Below, piece after piece: positions 48,750 to 59,583 of a DNA stretch of 64,000 nt. The translations under genes and the position numbers were made by a program. Source of the DNA: Mytilisepta virgata (lineage: Eukaryota; Mollusca; Bivalvia; Mytilida; Mytilidae); NCBI GenBank assembly GCA_028015205.1, contig CM051516.1, forward strand, positions 30,828,230 through 30,892,229. Direction: 5' to 3'. The number at the start of each line of letters is the position of its first letter. The first letter of the stretch is position 1. The notes beneath the pieces are model-generated. The model saw only the letters and a program-made list of their open reading frames with translations. It searched no databases and was not told the origin of the DNA.

Positions 48750-49630
48750 AAAGTCAGTGTGTACTAAGCATATCTTATCAAGTTGTAGGATGAATTAGAT
48801 GTATAAAATTATGAAAGAATTTTACATCCATGAAAATTAATTTTTGACAATTTTTTTTCATTTTGTATTCACTGCACAGAAACAGGCGGCAGAGTACCAG
48901 TAACCCTAGTTTTGTAAAGCTGGCTTAATAGGAAGATGGTCATCATGCATTTTCAAATACATTTCTGAATACTATTATGAAAGTAATGAAAGTACATGTA
49001 TTTTAATTGACTATGAATGTTGGATCTGAGTTTATGGGGCAGTTTTTTCTGCCCTTAGGCTACTACTCAGTTTGGCCATGGTTCGGCTTTGGAGCTCATA
49101 AACAACAACATGCCTTGCTGCAATGAATGAAACAGTCAACATGCCTTGCTGCAATGAATGAAACAGTCATCTATGATTGTTATAGTATCATTTTTCATAA
49201 TTTAATGCTCTCTTTTATGCAAACTAAGGTGGTTAAATCGTGAAATTTTGTATTTGCGGGATTTGTAAATAACGAAAGTAAGAAAGTATGCCGCCGAGAA
49301 GAAAACAAGTTCCCAGCTGTAATGCGTATGAATTTTCTTACCAATAATAATGAAGAAGACTTGCAGCGCCCAACTTTAAATTCATATATGCACGTCTTTG
49401 ATTATATTCTGGTAGAATTATTTATTAGGATTGCCATACCAATTATGATGACCGGCATTATCGATTGACTTTAGTATTTTGTTTACATTCATATTGTCAC
49501 ATGTAAACAAATTTTGTGCGCATACGTAGCATTTTATAAGGTTGACAATTGTCCGTTTCCTTTACTTCAGTCGTAGTATTGTACATTGTGATGGTTTATA
49601 CAAACAAACCCTGTTTGTTTTCCATTTTAG
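48750..49630. other. No recognised feature
   Basis: Includes a short direct repeat 'acatgccttgctgcaatgaa' at about 49109 and 49139. No gene supported. Confidence 0.4.
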
Positions 49631-50650
49631 TGTCGCCTGCGGAACGCATGGTCGACACATAGGGATCACTATCTGTCGTCTTGCGTCGTCACACTTTTCT
49701 TCTATCCTCTACTCGTGAACCGCTCAAAGGAATTTGATGAAACTTTCTCTGTGCATTAACCTTAATGTACAGGTGTGCATATATATATTTCATTTTTAGA
49801 AAATTTAATTTTTTTTGTTGTTGAAAAAATTGACATTTTTGAAAAAAAAAGGAAAGGGGGGGGGGGGTCAAAACTTCTATCCTCAACTACTCCATAACTG
49901 CTAAAAGGAATGTGTATAATTACAGGTGTGTATATCTATTTCATTTTTAGAAAATTAATTTTTTTTTTTGTAAAAATTGACATTTTTGAAAAAAAAGGGG
50001 GGGGGGGTCAAAACTTCTATCCTCAATTACTCCATAACCGCTCAAAGCAAGTTGATGAAACTTTCTCTGTGCATTAACCTTAATGCAAAGGTGTGCATAT
50101 ATATTTCATTTTTAGAAAATTTAAAAAATTTTTGTGTAAAAATTGACATTTTTCCAAAAAAAAAGGGGGGGGGGGCAAAACTTCTATCCTCAACTACTCC
50201 ATAACCACTCATAGGAATTTGATGAAATTTTCTCTGTGCATATATATTTCATTTTTTTGAAAATTATATAATTTTTTTTTGCAAAAATTGACATTTTTGA
50301 AAAAAAAAGGGGGGGGGGGGGTCAAAACTTTTATCCTCAACTACTCCATAACCGCTCAAAGGAATTTGATGAAACTTTCTCTGTGCATTAACCTTAATGC
50401 ACTGGTGTGCATATATAATTAATTTTAGAAAATTTTACATTTTTTTGTGAAAATTGACATTTTTGAAAAAAAGGGGAGGGGGGTTCAAAACTTCTATTCT
50501 CAACTACTCCATAACCGCTCAAAGCATTTGATGAAACTTTGTGCATTAACCTTAATGCAAAGGTGTGCATATCTATTTCATTTTTAGAAAATTTTAATAT
50601 CTTTTGTAAAAATTGACGTCCGCAGGCGACACATGTCTTCCTTGGAAGAC
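49631..50650 (+). mobile_element. Helentron-like non-autonomous element with 13-bp perfect inverted ends
   Basis: TGTCGCCTGCGGA (49631-49643) faces its exact complement at 50619-50631. The body is about six units of roughly 150 bp with 'cttctatcctcaactactcc', 'ataaccgctcaaaggaattt' and poly-A followed by poly-G. Directly after the right inverted repeat is a hairpin GTCTTCC-tt-GGAAGAC (50635-50650). No coding sequence. Confidence 0.75.
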
Positions 50651-52900
50651 TCACACATTTTTTTACCTTAAAATAAAAAAAAAAATTAAACCTTGTACTG
50701 CCGGAAAAAACGTAGCGATAGCGCAGGATATAAACAAACTTAATATCTACGCGAATGCGTATTGTATGTAAATAAATCTAAATTCGTTTGTTGATTGTCA
50801 GCTTATTAATAATTCTTTTTTCTTTTTGTAAAATCATAATTGAATTGTTATTTAGATCTTTATTGAATAAAAATTGTCTTGTTACTGTAATTTTATAAAA
50901 CATGTTGGAAGTTTGAATATATATGAGGAATGATTTAAATTGAAAATTGTCATGGAAATTATTTGGATAAAAGCATGGTATGAATAAATTCAAGGAAACA
51001 GTAATTATTTTGGTTTGGCATATGTATTTCATGGATCAATATGACTTGGATGTATGACAGGGAATATTATTTTGCAAAAAGTTTGAAGATGAATCCAAGG
51101 AAAAATTATTTATAGAAAACATGCTTGGTGTTTTATTAAGTTCGTTTAATTGATGTTATACTATAGTCTTATTATAATAACAATTCCCTACTTTAATTTA
51201 CAATTACCCCATTTTTGTAGTATTGTATCATGAGCATTATGAGAAAATTACAGGAAAATGCAATATTCAAAGAAATTTTGTTTGAAGACAATGTTAATTC
51301 CAATATACATCCAATAAATTCAACATAGAGTTACTCTGAAAGGGTTTGGTGTTGTGATATTATACATATTTTACCCTATATATTTCCTTGTTAAATAATC
51401 TACTGTATTACCTGTGTAAGAATTAAAAAAAATCACTGAAAATGGCTTCATGTTTACATGGTGACTATCACCAAGGGCAAGGGGCATTATATTTTTCAGA
51501 ACTTACAAGAGGTAGACAGTGTATATATAATTGTGTAGTTTTTTAGCTCTGCAAAAACATGTTCCTATTTGGTTACTACAGAAACAACATCTCAGTTGTA
51601 TTCTTCATTGTGGTGATGTTATGTATAAACAAATTCTTTCAAGTAAGCAGTTTCATATGAAACCGGCTTACTTCTTATTGACGATTTGAGAATTATGAAA
51701 AAATTGTGATGCATTGAATGCTCTTAAACTATGCACTGATACCACTGATCGAAGAAAAAATGTGTAAGAAAGAATATGGTGAACATGATCCTGACATAAA
51801 ATCTATGCATATAAAACATGCATATTACAAAAGTTGTAAGAAACCATACTTGCAAGGTCACAAGTATTTCCAACCAATACAGGTAGAGTCATGATAATGT
51901 ATATATAGTTGATTAAGGAATCACATATTGATATAGCCAATAGTTAAAAACTGCCCCACAGCGCTTGCAGTGCCTTGATTGTTAAAAAGTGGTGAAATTT
52001 TGAAAAAGGGTATAATTATCCCTATGGAAAAATAAATACTACCGTTTTCCCATAATGCCCATGACAAGACCTAGTGAACGCACAAGTGGTATTGTTCGCG
52101 GGGATAATTTACTATTCCCGGAAGATAATAAATTGTTATATATCATAAAAGAATTATCCAATAATATTTTGTGCTAAACTGTATTGGCCTAACTTTTTTT
52201 TGTCTGATTTCTATGGGGTTTGTTTATCATGTTCCTTGCTAGAAAAGAAAAAAAATCACTTTTGATCCTTTTTTGTCTATATCTGTTATCGTTTTTGAGA
52301 TATAAGGTGACGCGCTGATTTTGAAACTTTTTAATCATTCATCGGATTTGATGAATTTTTACAAGGATTGCTATCCGTAGTATAGCTACCGCCCTGAATT
52401 TAAACCGGCAAGCTGATAAACTTCCGCTAGAAACTAGGTTGGCTCACTTCGAAGAGATAAAAACCAGTCTATTCAGATCGTGTTCTGGGTTGTTTTTAAC
52501 ACGAAATTACTCATTTTTATGGTGTGAATACGCCATATGTACGCTGACATTATCTAGTGCAAAATATATTTCTTTATCAACTCATATATTTGAATCTTGC
52601 TATCAAAACAATTTCATAAACATATTTATTATGAAATGTTTTTATATATCAATATGTTTTTACTGAGAATAATATATATTAATAAACGCGGATGGATTCC
52701 TGAATTGGTGATGCATACCAGCTTCAGCAGTCAAAGGTTAGACGGAGCGGAAATGAGAGGTGATCACTTACTATGTTAACACAAGAAAGGTTAATATATT
52801 ATACTTGATAGAATTTAATCGTTTTTTCTCTAATTCTTGTTCAATTTTCACACTTCTCAACCCGTGTGAGAAAAAATCGATAATCAACGTGTGGATCGCT
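50651..52900. other. AT-rich intergenic, no supported gene
   Basis: No repeats of clear structure and no credible exons. This is one of the longer stretches that may be ordinary host intergenic DNA upstream of the recombinase gene. Confidence 0.45.
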
Positions 52901-52904
52901 TTGT

Positions 52905-53050
52905 TCTCAGTCGCTGATTGGTCAATTACGTAATTGCCGGAACTACTTTTTCTATTTTCGTAAGTCTTTGGAATTTTCGATGCTCATCTTAGCAACGTTT
53001 AAAAAATGTAAACAAATCGCGATCGCGTCGTCTGCTTTATGAAATATTAA
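52905..53050 (+). promoter_or_regulatory. Possible promoter/5' UTR of the tyrosine recombinase gene
   Basis: Upstream of the ATG are an inverted CCAAT box (ATTGG, 52917-52921), a palindrome AATTACGTAATT (52924-52935) that resembles a bZIP site, and the CpG-dense palindrome CGCGATCGCG (53018-53027). This CpG cluster is unusual in the local AT-rich context. No TATA box is clear. The role is inferred from position. Confidence 0.35.
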
Positions 53051-53053
53051 AAA

Positions 53054-54311
53054 ATGTCAGATATCCTTGAAGAGCCGGTTCTGGGGCAAAAAATACACCT
53101 TGCTGGAGGTGGATGTGGTGTAATTAAGTCAAAAATTATGAACTTCGCAGTTCCACTATGGGAAATAACATTGGAAAACGGGAAAACTGTCACTGAGGCC
53201 CGATACAGATTTGATTTAGTGCCAAGCTTAAACCCCCCACAATCTGTCCAAATTCAACCTTCTCCACAATCTGCCAATGAACATATAATTTCTGATGATG
53301 ATGATAATGATCTGGCAATTCTATACGACTGTGTCATGTCACAAAAAAGTGAAACTGAAGTTGTCTCTCTGATCCAGGACCCCCCTGCTGAAGTTATTCA
53401 AAAAATCATTAATACAAGTTCAGAGCAAAAATCAAGCAAAAGGCAGTTTCTCCCAGTCACAGAGGAAAGCGTTGATTCATTTGTTATTGAGCAGGAAAAT
53501 AAGGGCACTGCCAGAAAGACATTATCAGATATGAGAACACTGACACAGTTCTTTGAAACAAAACAAGAACAAAGAAATATTTATAAAATCCCCCCAAATG
53601 AGTTATCTGCCTTGTTATCACAATTTTTTGTAAGTGTCAGGAAGGCTGATGGTGAGGACTATGAGCCCTCCTCCTTGCGCGGCATGATGTGCAGTTTTGA
53701 CAGAGTTCTGAGACGTCATAACTATGGCCTCCAAATATCTAAGGACAGCGAATTTGGTAAAGTTAGGGATGTCTTATCCGCAAAACAAACTCAGCTTAAA
53801 AAGGATGGCAAGGGCAACACACCAAACCAATCTGAACCACTGTTGGATAGTGATATAAATAGAATGTATGAGAATGGGCAACTTGGTTTGAACAACCCAA
53901 CAGCTCTTTTACATACCATTTGGTTTTTTAACACCATTTTTTTTGGCATGAGAGGAGTAACGGAACATTACGACATGAAATGGGGGGACATAAAATTGTG
54001 TACTGACAACAACAACCTGAAATATCTGGAAATGAATGAGCGCAATACCAAAACACGCACAGGAAGGAACCCAAGGGACAAACGGTCGATCCCACAAAGA
54101 GCCTTTGAAAATATTGAACAACCAGAAAAGTGTCCAGTTCAGGCTTATATTCTGTATAAATCAAAACGACCAATCAATTTCTCAAAACCAGATGATCCAT
54201 TTTATATTCAGGAGAACACAAATCTACAAAAATCTCCAAAATGGTTCAAATCACAAAGAGTTGGAATAAACAAGCTAGGAGCATTTATGAAAATGATGGC
54301 TTTTGGAGCAG
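53054..54311 (+). CDS. Exon 1 of the tyrosine recombinase gene
   Basis: Encodes residues 1-419 plus one base. The start is the first ATG after in-frame stops, in context 'aaaaATGTC'. The reading frame stays open past the donor to 54394, but the tail beyond 54311 departs from the family pattern and runs into a SINE, so the donor at 54312 is preferred. It contains the catalytic arginine block. Confidence 0.88.
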
Positions 54312-57300
54312 GTGATTTCTTCATATGCTATAATATAATTAAATGTTTACCCTCTCTTTCAGTCGGGGCCTGGGTGGCCGAGAGGTCTAGGTAGTTGGTC
54401 GCATCTACCTTATAGATCACTGTAGCCTATCACCAATACGGTGCGAGTTCCATCCCCGCTTTGGGCAATTACAAAAAAGGGTGCACTTGACTCACATCCG
54501 CATGTGATAAAGTTAACCAGTTGCTTACCCAAGGTCGGTAGTTTTCTCCGGCTTCCTCCACCACTAAAACTAGTCGCCACGATATAACTGAAAAATTGTT
54601 GAAAGTGGCGTAAAAACCCTAATCAATCAATCAATCAATCAATCTCTTTCAGTCTTTGTGTAATATGCACATTTTGTAAATTTATTTTTTTTAGTGATGC
54701 TCAGACCAAAATATTTGGAAATCCAACAGTGGTGTACTGAAGAAAAAATACACACACACACGATGATAAAGACAACAGAAATACATGAAATATGCAAACA
54801 AACAACGCTGAAAAATATTCAAAATAGTATAACTAAATCCTGCTAGCAATATAATAATCAGAAAAGAATTATATAGATGATCAAGATGCAATGTCTATTT
54901 TCAAATTAAAATTAATCTGTTACAATTATACAATAAACATACACTGTCAGAAAATTGCACATATTGTTTTTATCCCGCAATGATCATGATGATAAAATGA
55001 ATCATTTATTGAGAAAAAACAATGAAAATGGAAGATTTGTATCCAATTTAAAAAGGTGATTTTTTTTGTACGTATTATCTTACATTTATGAGTTATTATC
55101 TCATAATTATGAGTTACTCTCATAAATATGAGTTAATATCTCATAAATTAAAATATGAGTTACTATCTCATAATTATGAGATAACTTATAATAACGAGAT
55201 AACAACTCATAATTATGAGATAATTTTATTTTCAATTCTGGCAGCAATATGCTTCCGTAATTAACCTTTTAAAATGAGGAAAAAAACATTGCCAACTGAA
55301 AAAGGAGAATTTAACAGCACCACTACATTTAGTTGAAATTTACATTCAAGAATGTGAGATCAAATTAAAATTAAATTTATTGAATACATACCTTTTAAAA
55401 TGTTGCCACATACATTTGTATCCCTTTAATTATCACATACATGTGTAAAATGTATTTGGTTTATAATGCTGTCTTGTAGAGTTGAATCCAGATGATGAGG
55501 AGGAGAACGACAGCATAGATGGTAAACCTTCCACTAAACGTAGACTAACAAATCATTCAGCCCGCAGATTTATGTTACAAAAACTAGATGACAAAGGTGT
55601 AGAGCACAATCACATTAAACAGGTTACTATGATTTTCTCTTCATACCTCTACGTCAATACATCTGTTTGAAGTTTACATGTATTGGCAATATTCAAAATC
55701 ATGGTGTCACACTTACATTTGTCACTATTAATCCAATGAATCGAAGCTGCATGTACATGTATGCCTATTGACAATTTGGTGTTAAATAATTAAACTCTTC
55801 AGTAGTAAATAAAGGCTCTCAAGAAACACATCACTAGTATTGGTGATTTTTTTTACACACACAACACTAAATGACATGGCAGTTGAAAACCTTGAGGTAA
55901 AACCATGTAATGACGATGACGGAATCTTTTCTTCAGAAATGTACGGTCTGAAATGGAAAAGAAAAAATTATAAGAAATAGAACAACAATTAATCAATTGT
56001 GTATGGACCACACATACAGGGTTCTCAAAACCTACCGGCGACCGGCGATTTCGCCGTCTACTTCACTGCATCGCCAGCAGAAATTTGAAATTTTTTGGTT
56101 GAATATATCACAGATTTCCCGCCTACTTCAAATCTTTTTGAGAACCCTGCACATATCACAAAAAAACATGCTATGGTTCCGCAGGTTGCATTTTACATGA
56201 TAAAATGTATGATTTTTTTTTAAACCTAGGAGTACTGTCAAGAAAATACTGGTCCGGGGACCAATTATCGCCAGTTTTTTTGGTAATATTTCTTGCAAAT
56301 TTTTCCCAATAATGGAATAATTTTGCATTAATTAAGGTTACCTTAAGATTTAGTGAAAATCATGTTTTCGATTTCCCAGCCTATCTCTTACAACAAATTT
56401 TCTGCCTTCAAAAATGGTAAATTTTTACCTCTGTTTTTCGTACCTTGAGAACCAATTATTGCAACCTTTTTTTACACCCCTGTTTATAATATAAGGAAGA
56501 AAAATTTCAATGTTTTTTTGGGGTTTAACAGTAAAAGTGACAACTGGATTAGAATTTCCAACAAATTACAAAAAATGGCTACAATTTTGGCCAATTCGGA
56601 ATCTGAAAATGGCGGGAATTTTGGCCAAAATAGTTGCAGTTTTTATATGTCGATATAATTTTGATCGAAAATGAAAACGCAAACTATTTTTCATAAAAAC
56701 CCTCCCTTCAGTGTTCATTTTAAACAAAATAAATAATAAGTTTAACCAATTTTGATTTTACCAGTCATACGGCACATGTTGGCAGTAATTGGTACTCGGC
56801 GATAATTGGTCCCTGACCAGTATGTGAAATTCTGAGCAAAACTTTTATGAGGGTGGTAATGGCGTTTACCGTCAAGCGTCAAATGGCCTTTTTCTGCTAA
56901 CGTTAGCGTCATTTTGATCAAAATTTTAGCGTGGATCGTCATAGATTTCTTATCGTGATTGTCAAATAGCCACAAACTTTATCGTTAGCGTTATTTTTGT
57001 ACAATTTTATCGTAAATCGTCGAAGTCTGGGTGCTGTCATAAGTAGTTATGTAATTTACCGTCATGTACTTTAATTTAGCGTTAAAGTCGTTTTACTAGA
57101 AATTTTACTGTGACTCGTCATGACTGTACCCGCATTATGACCCTCTTTTATAGGCTTAGCCCTTTTCATGCGAATAATGAAATACATGTACAAATGCGGC
57201 AATTGTCCCTTTTAGCTTTTTTTGTAAAAAATCATCAGTTTTATTTGTGCGTTAATTTGTAAATTCATTTTATGGCTATCTTTTAATCTTTTTTGTTATT

Positions 57301-57711
57301 TTGTAGATCAGTGGACATAAGAACATTCAAAGTGTGGCAAATTATTCTAAACTGAATTCGAAGAAACACAAAGAAATCACCGCTACTTTGTTAAACACTG
57401 ATGATAATGATGAACCTCTGGATGTACCCGTTCCATTGCCACCTCTAGCAGAATACAGAATACCTCAAGCGCACTCTGTACCATTGCCAAATAGACAACT
57501 TCAAACACACTCTCAAACTCAAGCACACACGATGCAGATCACTCGTACGAAAACAGAAATGTGTCAAAGATCCGTCTCCCGCGAAAGTGGGTCATTTTTA
57601 TTTGGCGGTCCAATCTATGGAGGGACATTTAATGTGACAATTAACAAAAATTTACATGTGAAAAGGAGACGTACGATGGTGATTGACAGTGATTCTGAAT
57701 CCGACGACTGA
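53054..57711 (+). CDS. Tyrosine recombinase-like protein (Crypton/DUF3504 type), three exons, 601 aa
   Basis: Model: join 53054-54311, 55480-55622, 57307-57711. The splice sites are CAG|GTGATT, TTGTAG|AG, CAG|GTTACT and TTTGTAG|AT, with phases 1 and 0 consistent, and the frame runs to TGA. Domains: N-terminal SH3/Tudor-like strand-rich segment (about 9-57); acidic linker (75-105); helical core-binding region (135-255); catalytic region (260-485) with R300 in 'FFGMRGVTEH', K333 as candidate beta-hairpin lysine, H445-S-A-R448, G470-H471 and Y480, nine residues after H471 as in tyrosine recombinases; C-terminal tail with 'GGTFNVTIN', a basic KRRR signal and an acidic end. Relatives are Crypton transposase-derived genes such as QRICH1, ZMYM and KIAA1958. 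Many domesticated ones have lost catalytic residues (family knowledge). Whether this is a host gene or a mobile Crypton is undecided. No flanking element ends were proven. Confidence 0.85.
54365..54642 (+). mobile_element. tRNA-derived SINE in intron 1, 12-bp target duplication
   Basis: Flanked by TCTCTTTCAGTC at 54353-54364 and 54643-54654. The head resembles a tRNA (box A-like 'tgggtggccgagaggtc', box B-like GGTGCGAGTTCCATCCC). The middle and 3' part carries 'ttttctccggcttcctccac' and 'gttgaaagtggcgtaaaaac', and the tail is (AATC)n. The 3' segment resembles a domain shared by many molluscan SINEs (from memory, not searched). It is a different family from the SINE at 18360. Confidence 0.9.
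55086..55231. repeat. Palindromic minisatellite of ATAATTATGAGTTA type
   Basis: Repeated 'tctcataattatgag' and 'tatgagttactatctcata' words, each self-complementary, inside intron 1. Confidence 0.85.
55480..55622 (+). CDS. Exon 2 of the tyrosine recombinase gene
   Basis: 143-nt exon, entered in phase 1 and left in phase 0. It encodes residues 420-467: an acidic loop then 'KRRLTNHSARRFMLQKL', which carries the HxxR box (H445, R448) of tyrosine recombinases. Confidence 0.85.
56017..56149. mobile_element. hAT-like MITE, 133 bp
   Basis: Terminal inverted repeats CAGGGTTCTCAAAA and TTTTTGAGAACCCTG. Flanking octamers are CACACATA and CACATATC (6 of 8 alike), consistent with the 8-bp duplications of hAT elements. 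No coding sequence. Confidence 0.7.
56249..56820. mobile_element. TIR element, 572 bp, TA-flanked
   Basis: Inverted ends CTGGTCCGGGGACCAATTAT... and ...ATAATTGGTCCCTGACCAG match over about 24 bp, with TA on each side (56247-56248, 56821-56822). A TA duplication suggests a Tc1/mariner-type MITE. No transposase. Confidence 0.65.
56842..57150. repeat. Short tandem repeat, ~80 bp units ('gcgtcattttgatcaaaatt')
   Basis: Units such as 'aatggcgtttaccgtcaagc', 'gttagcgtcattttgatcaa' and 'agcgtggatcgtcatag' recur with divergence about every 80 bp to 57130. Non-coding, within intron 2. Confidence 0.65.
57307..57711 (+). CDS. Exon 3 (terminal) of the tyrosine recombinase gene
   Basis: Encodes residues 468-601. 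It opens with 'ISGHKNIQSVANYSKLN', the G-H and catalytic Tyr (Y480) box. A glutamine- and proline-rich tail follows, then 'FGGPIYGGTFNVTIN', a basic cluster and a serine/aspartate-rich acidic end before TGA (57709-57711). Confidence 0.88.
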   Translation: MSGHKNIQSVANYSKLNSKKHKEITATLLNTDDNDEPLDVPVPLPPLAEYRIPQAHSVPLPNRQLQTHSQTQAHTMQITRTKTEMCQRSVSRESGSFLFGGPIYGGTFNVTINKNLHVKRRRTMVIDSDSESDD

Positions 57712-57893
57712 GTACAATTTCGCTGACATGTTGTTCCTTCGACTTTGACAACTTCATTCATACGACCGGATAACAACCGGATACGCATATCTATCGGTGC
57801 GCGACAAATGTCTTTACATAAACATACTTTTGTTTGACATTCAAAGGAAATTCATGTTTTCTTGTGACATATGTTTACAATGTTAATCAAAAT

Positions 57894-57899
57894 ATTAAA
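57894..57899 (+). terminator. Candidate poly(A) signal ATTAAA for the recombinase gene
   Basis: ATTAAA lies 183 bp after the stop codon, followed by a GT-rich stretch ('gagtgtgttgc', about 57909), the usual arrangement for cleavage and polyadenylation. No canonical AATAAA is closer. Confidence 0.4.
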
Positions 57900-58059
57900 T
57901 AATTACTTGAGTGTGTTGCATAAATGAGCCCTTAGATCATCGGCGTAGTAATTTCGTTATGAAATCCATGTCAATTACAACAAGATGGAGGCACATTTGG
58001 GAAAAGGGCACCTTGGGGATCACTTGCAAATATTTTTTAGTGGTTCATTAGAGAAACAA

Positions 58060-58219
58060 TCTCTAACATTGTTTCCCGATTATTACGATAATTTCTCAAA
58101 TCTCGATAGTTAAATTTTCACATTTTAAAGTTCTCGGTAAACCTCGAACTTTAAAATGTGAAAATTTAACTATCTCGATTTGAGAAATTATCGTAATAAA
58201 CGGGAAACAATGTTAGAGA
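58060..58219. repeat. Near-perfect palindrome, 74-bp arms, 12-bp loop
   Basis: Arms 58060-58133 and 58146-58219 match at 71 of 74 positions by hand comparison. Two of the three mismatches are adjacent and lie within a CTCG/CGAG swap. The left end overlaps a small TTAGAGA/TCTCTAA hairpin (58049-58066). It may be a foldback MITE or produce a long hairpin RNA. Confidence 0.95.
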
Positions 58220-58754
58220 CTATATAGCATTAATCATAGTTTAATATAATATATATTAAGGAGATATTGTCGAAGGAGAGCAGTGATTATTGAATCGGGT
58301 ACAATTTTTCTTTCGGTGTCCCCTTTCGCCATCTTGGATATTAGCTGATACATGTAAGTATGACATTTGGGTTAAAGTTAACATCAGTCCTCCGTTTGAG
58401 ATTTCAAAACCATGTTAATTCTAAATTATTTTCATGAGCGAATATAATGCAGTTTTAATCAGAAAAGAGCTGTATCATTATCACACTGTTATTTGAGATT
58501 AATACATATGTAATTATGATGTACTATAGTGGCCATTTTACTCATTTCTAAAAATATCTTCAATTATATAATCGTTACATAATACACAAATAATGTTTAT
58601 GTGTGCAGATGCAGCATATATATGGTGATATTAGTTATAATTAGTGATCATTTTCCTACATATGTAACAATCCAGAAATATTTTTATATACATGCAAGTT
58701 AAATTTATCGTACTTAAATATTAATATTCTGGGATGCATGTAAATATATGAATA

Positions 58755-59069
58755 GCGGACATATCGGCCCGCGGACAACTCGACCCTGGGCCACTAGGAC
58801 CGTTTCATCTGAAAACTCATCCCACACTTCAATCATCTCATCGGACTACTCGGTCCTATTTTTTTTAAATTTATTTTACATTTCCAGCAGAAGAACGATA
58901 TCTTTAAATATTTAACATGGATAACCATAATTAATTAATTTAGACCATGTCTTCACTCGATTTTAATTATCGATCACATATTTCACTGATTGTTTGGTAA
59001 TTAGCATAATTATTTAAAACACGGTCTTAGTGGTGCTGGGCCGAGTGGTCAGCGGGCCGATTTGTCCGG
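58755..59069. mobile_element. TIR element with ~50-bp imperfect inverted ends
   Basis: The left end 'gcggacatatcggcccgcgg' continues through 'cactaggaccg' to 58805. It is mirrored at 59017-59069 by 'cggtcttagtgg...gccgatttgtccgg'. The ends are GC-rich in an AT-rich setting. No ORF. Target duplication unclear. Confidence 0.7.
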
Positions 59070-59583
59070 TTACCAAATATATATATTTTGGGAGAGAACC
59101 TGAATTCAGCATAGGTGTAATTGATCAGTGCTATATAAGCTAACTCATAATTAGTCTTTTATAATGTAGGGCAATAATGATATGTAACTTGAGCATGTCA
59201 AGCCGAACTAAATTGAGCACATATGTTTGAGAAGATGATCAATGATATATTTTGAGCAAACGTGAGCCTTATATTAGAGCAATAATATAATATGAGCATG
59301 CTAAACTATATTGAGACAAACATGACTTGGGCTTATGAGTAATATTGAGCCTTGATAATTTCACAGAGAATTTTAACCTTGATATAGTGTATTGATTCTA
59401 CATTACACGTATATATGAATGTTGAGTATTGACAATTTGAAGCAATAATTATGTACATGTGTATAAGCTGAGCATGTTAATCATGGCTATATAATTAGGC
59501 GAACATAAATTGACCATATTTTTATCTTAATTTCATCAGGAATACTTCTAGTTGAGAAACTATACATATATCTTTACTTATAG

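Larger units (their letters stand above)
54312..55479 (+). other. Intron 1 of the tyrosine recombinase gene
   Basis: GT...AG intron of 1168 bp. It holds a SINE that begins 53 bp after the donor and a palindromic 'TATGAG' minisatellite at 55086-55231. Confidence 0.8.
55623..57306 (+). other. Intron 2 of the tyrosine recombinase gene
   Basis: GT...AG intron of 1684 bp with a pyrimidine-rich end ('tttttgttattttgtag'). It contains two TIR elements and a short minisatellite, all described separately. Confidence 0.8.

Noticed and set aside
49689..50654. ORFs with repeated Phe/Lys-rich blocks on both strands
   Set aside because: Translations of the ~150-bp minisatellite, broken by poly-A/poly-G runs of varying length.
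54312..54394. Extension of the recombinase reading frame to the stop at 54394
   Set aside because: It runs into the SINE, and the HxxR and Tyr boxes are found in phase in downstream exons, so the splice donor at 54312 is preferred for the full-length protein.
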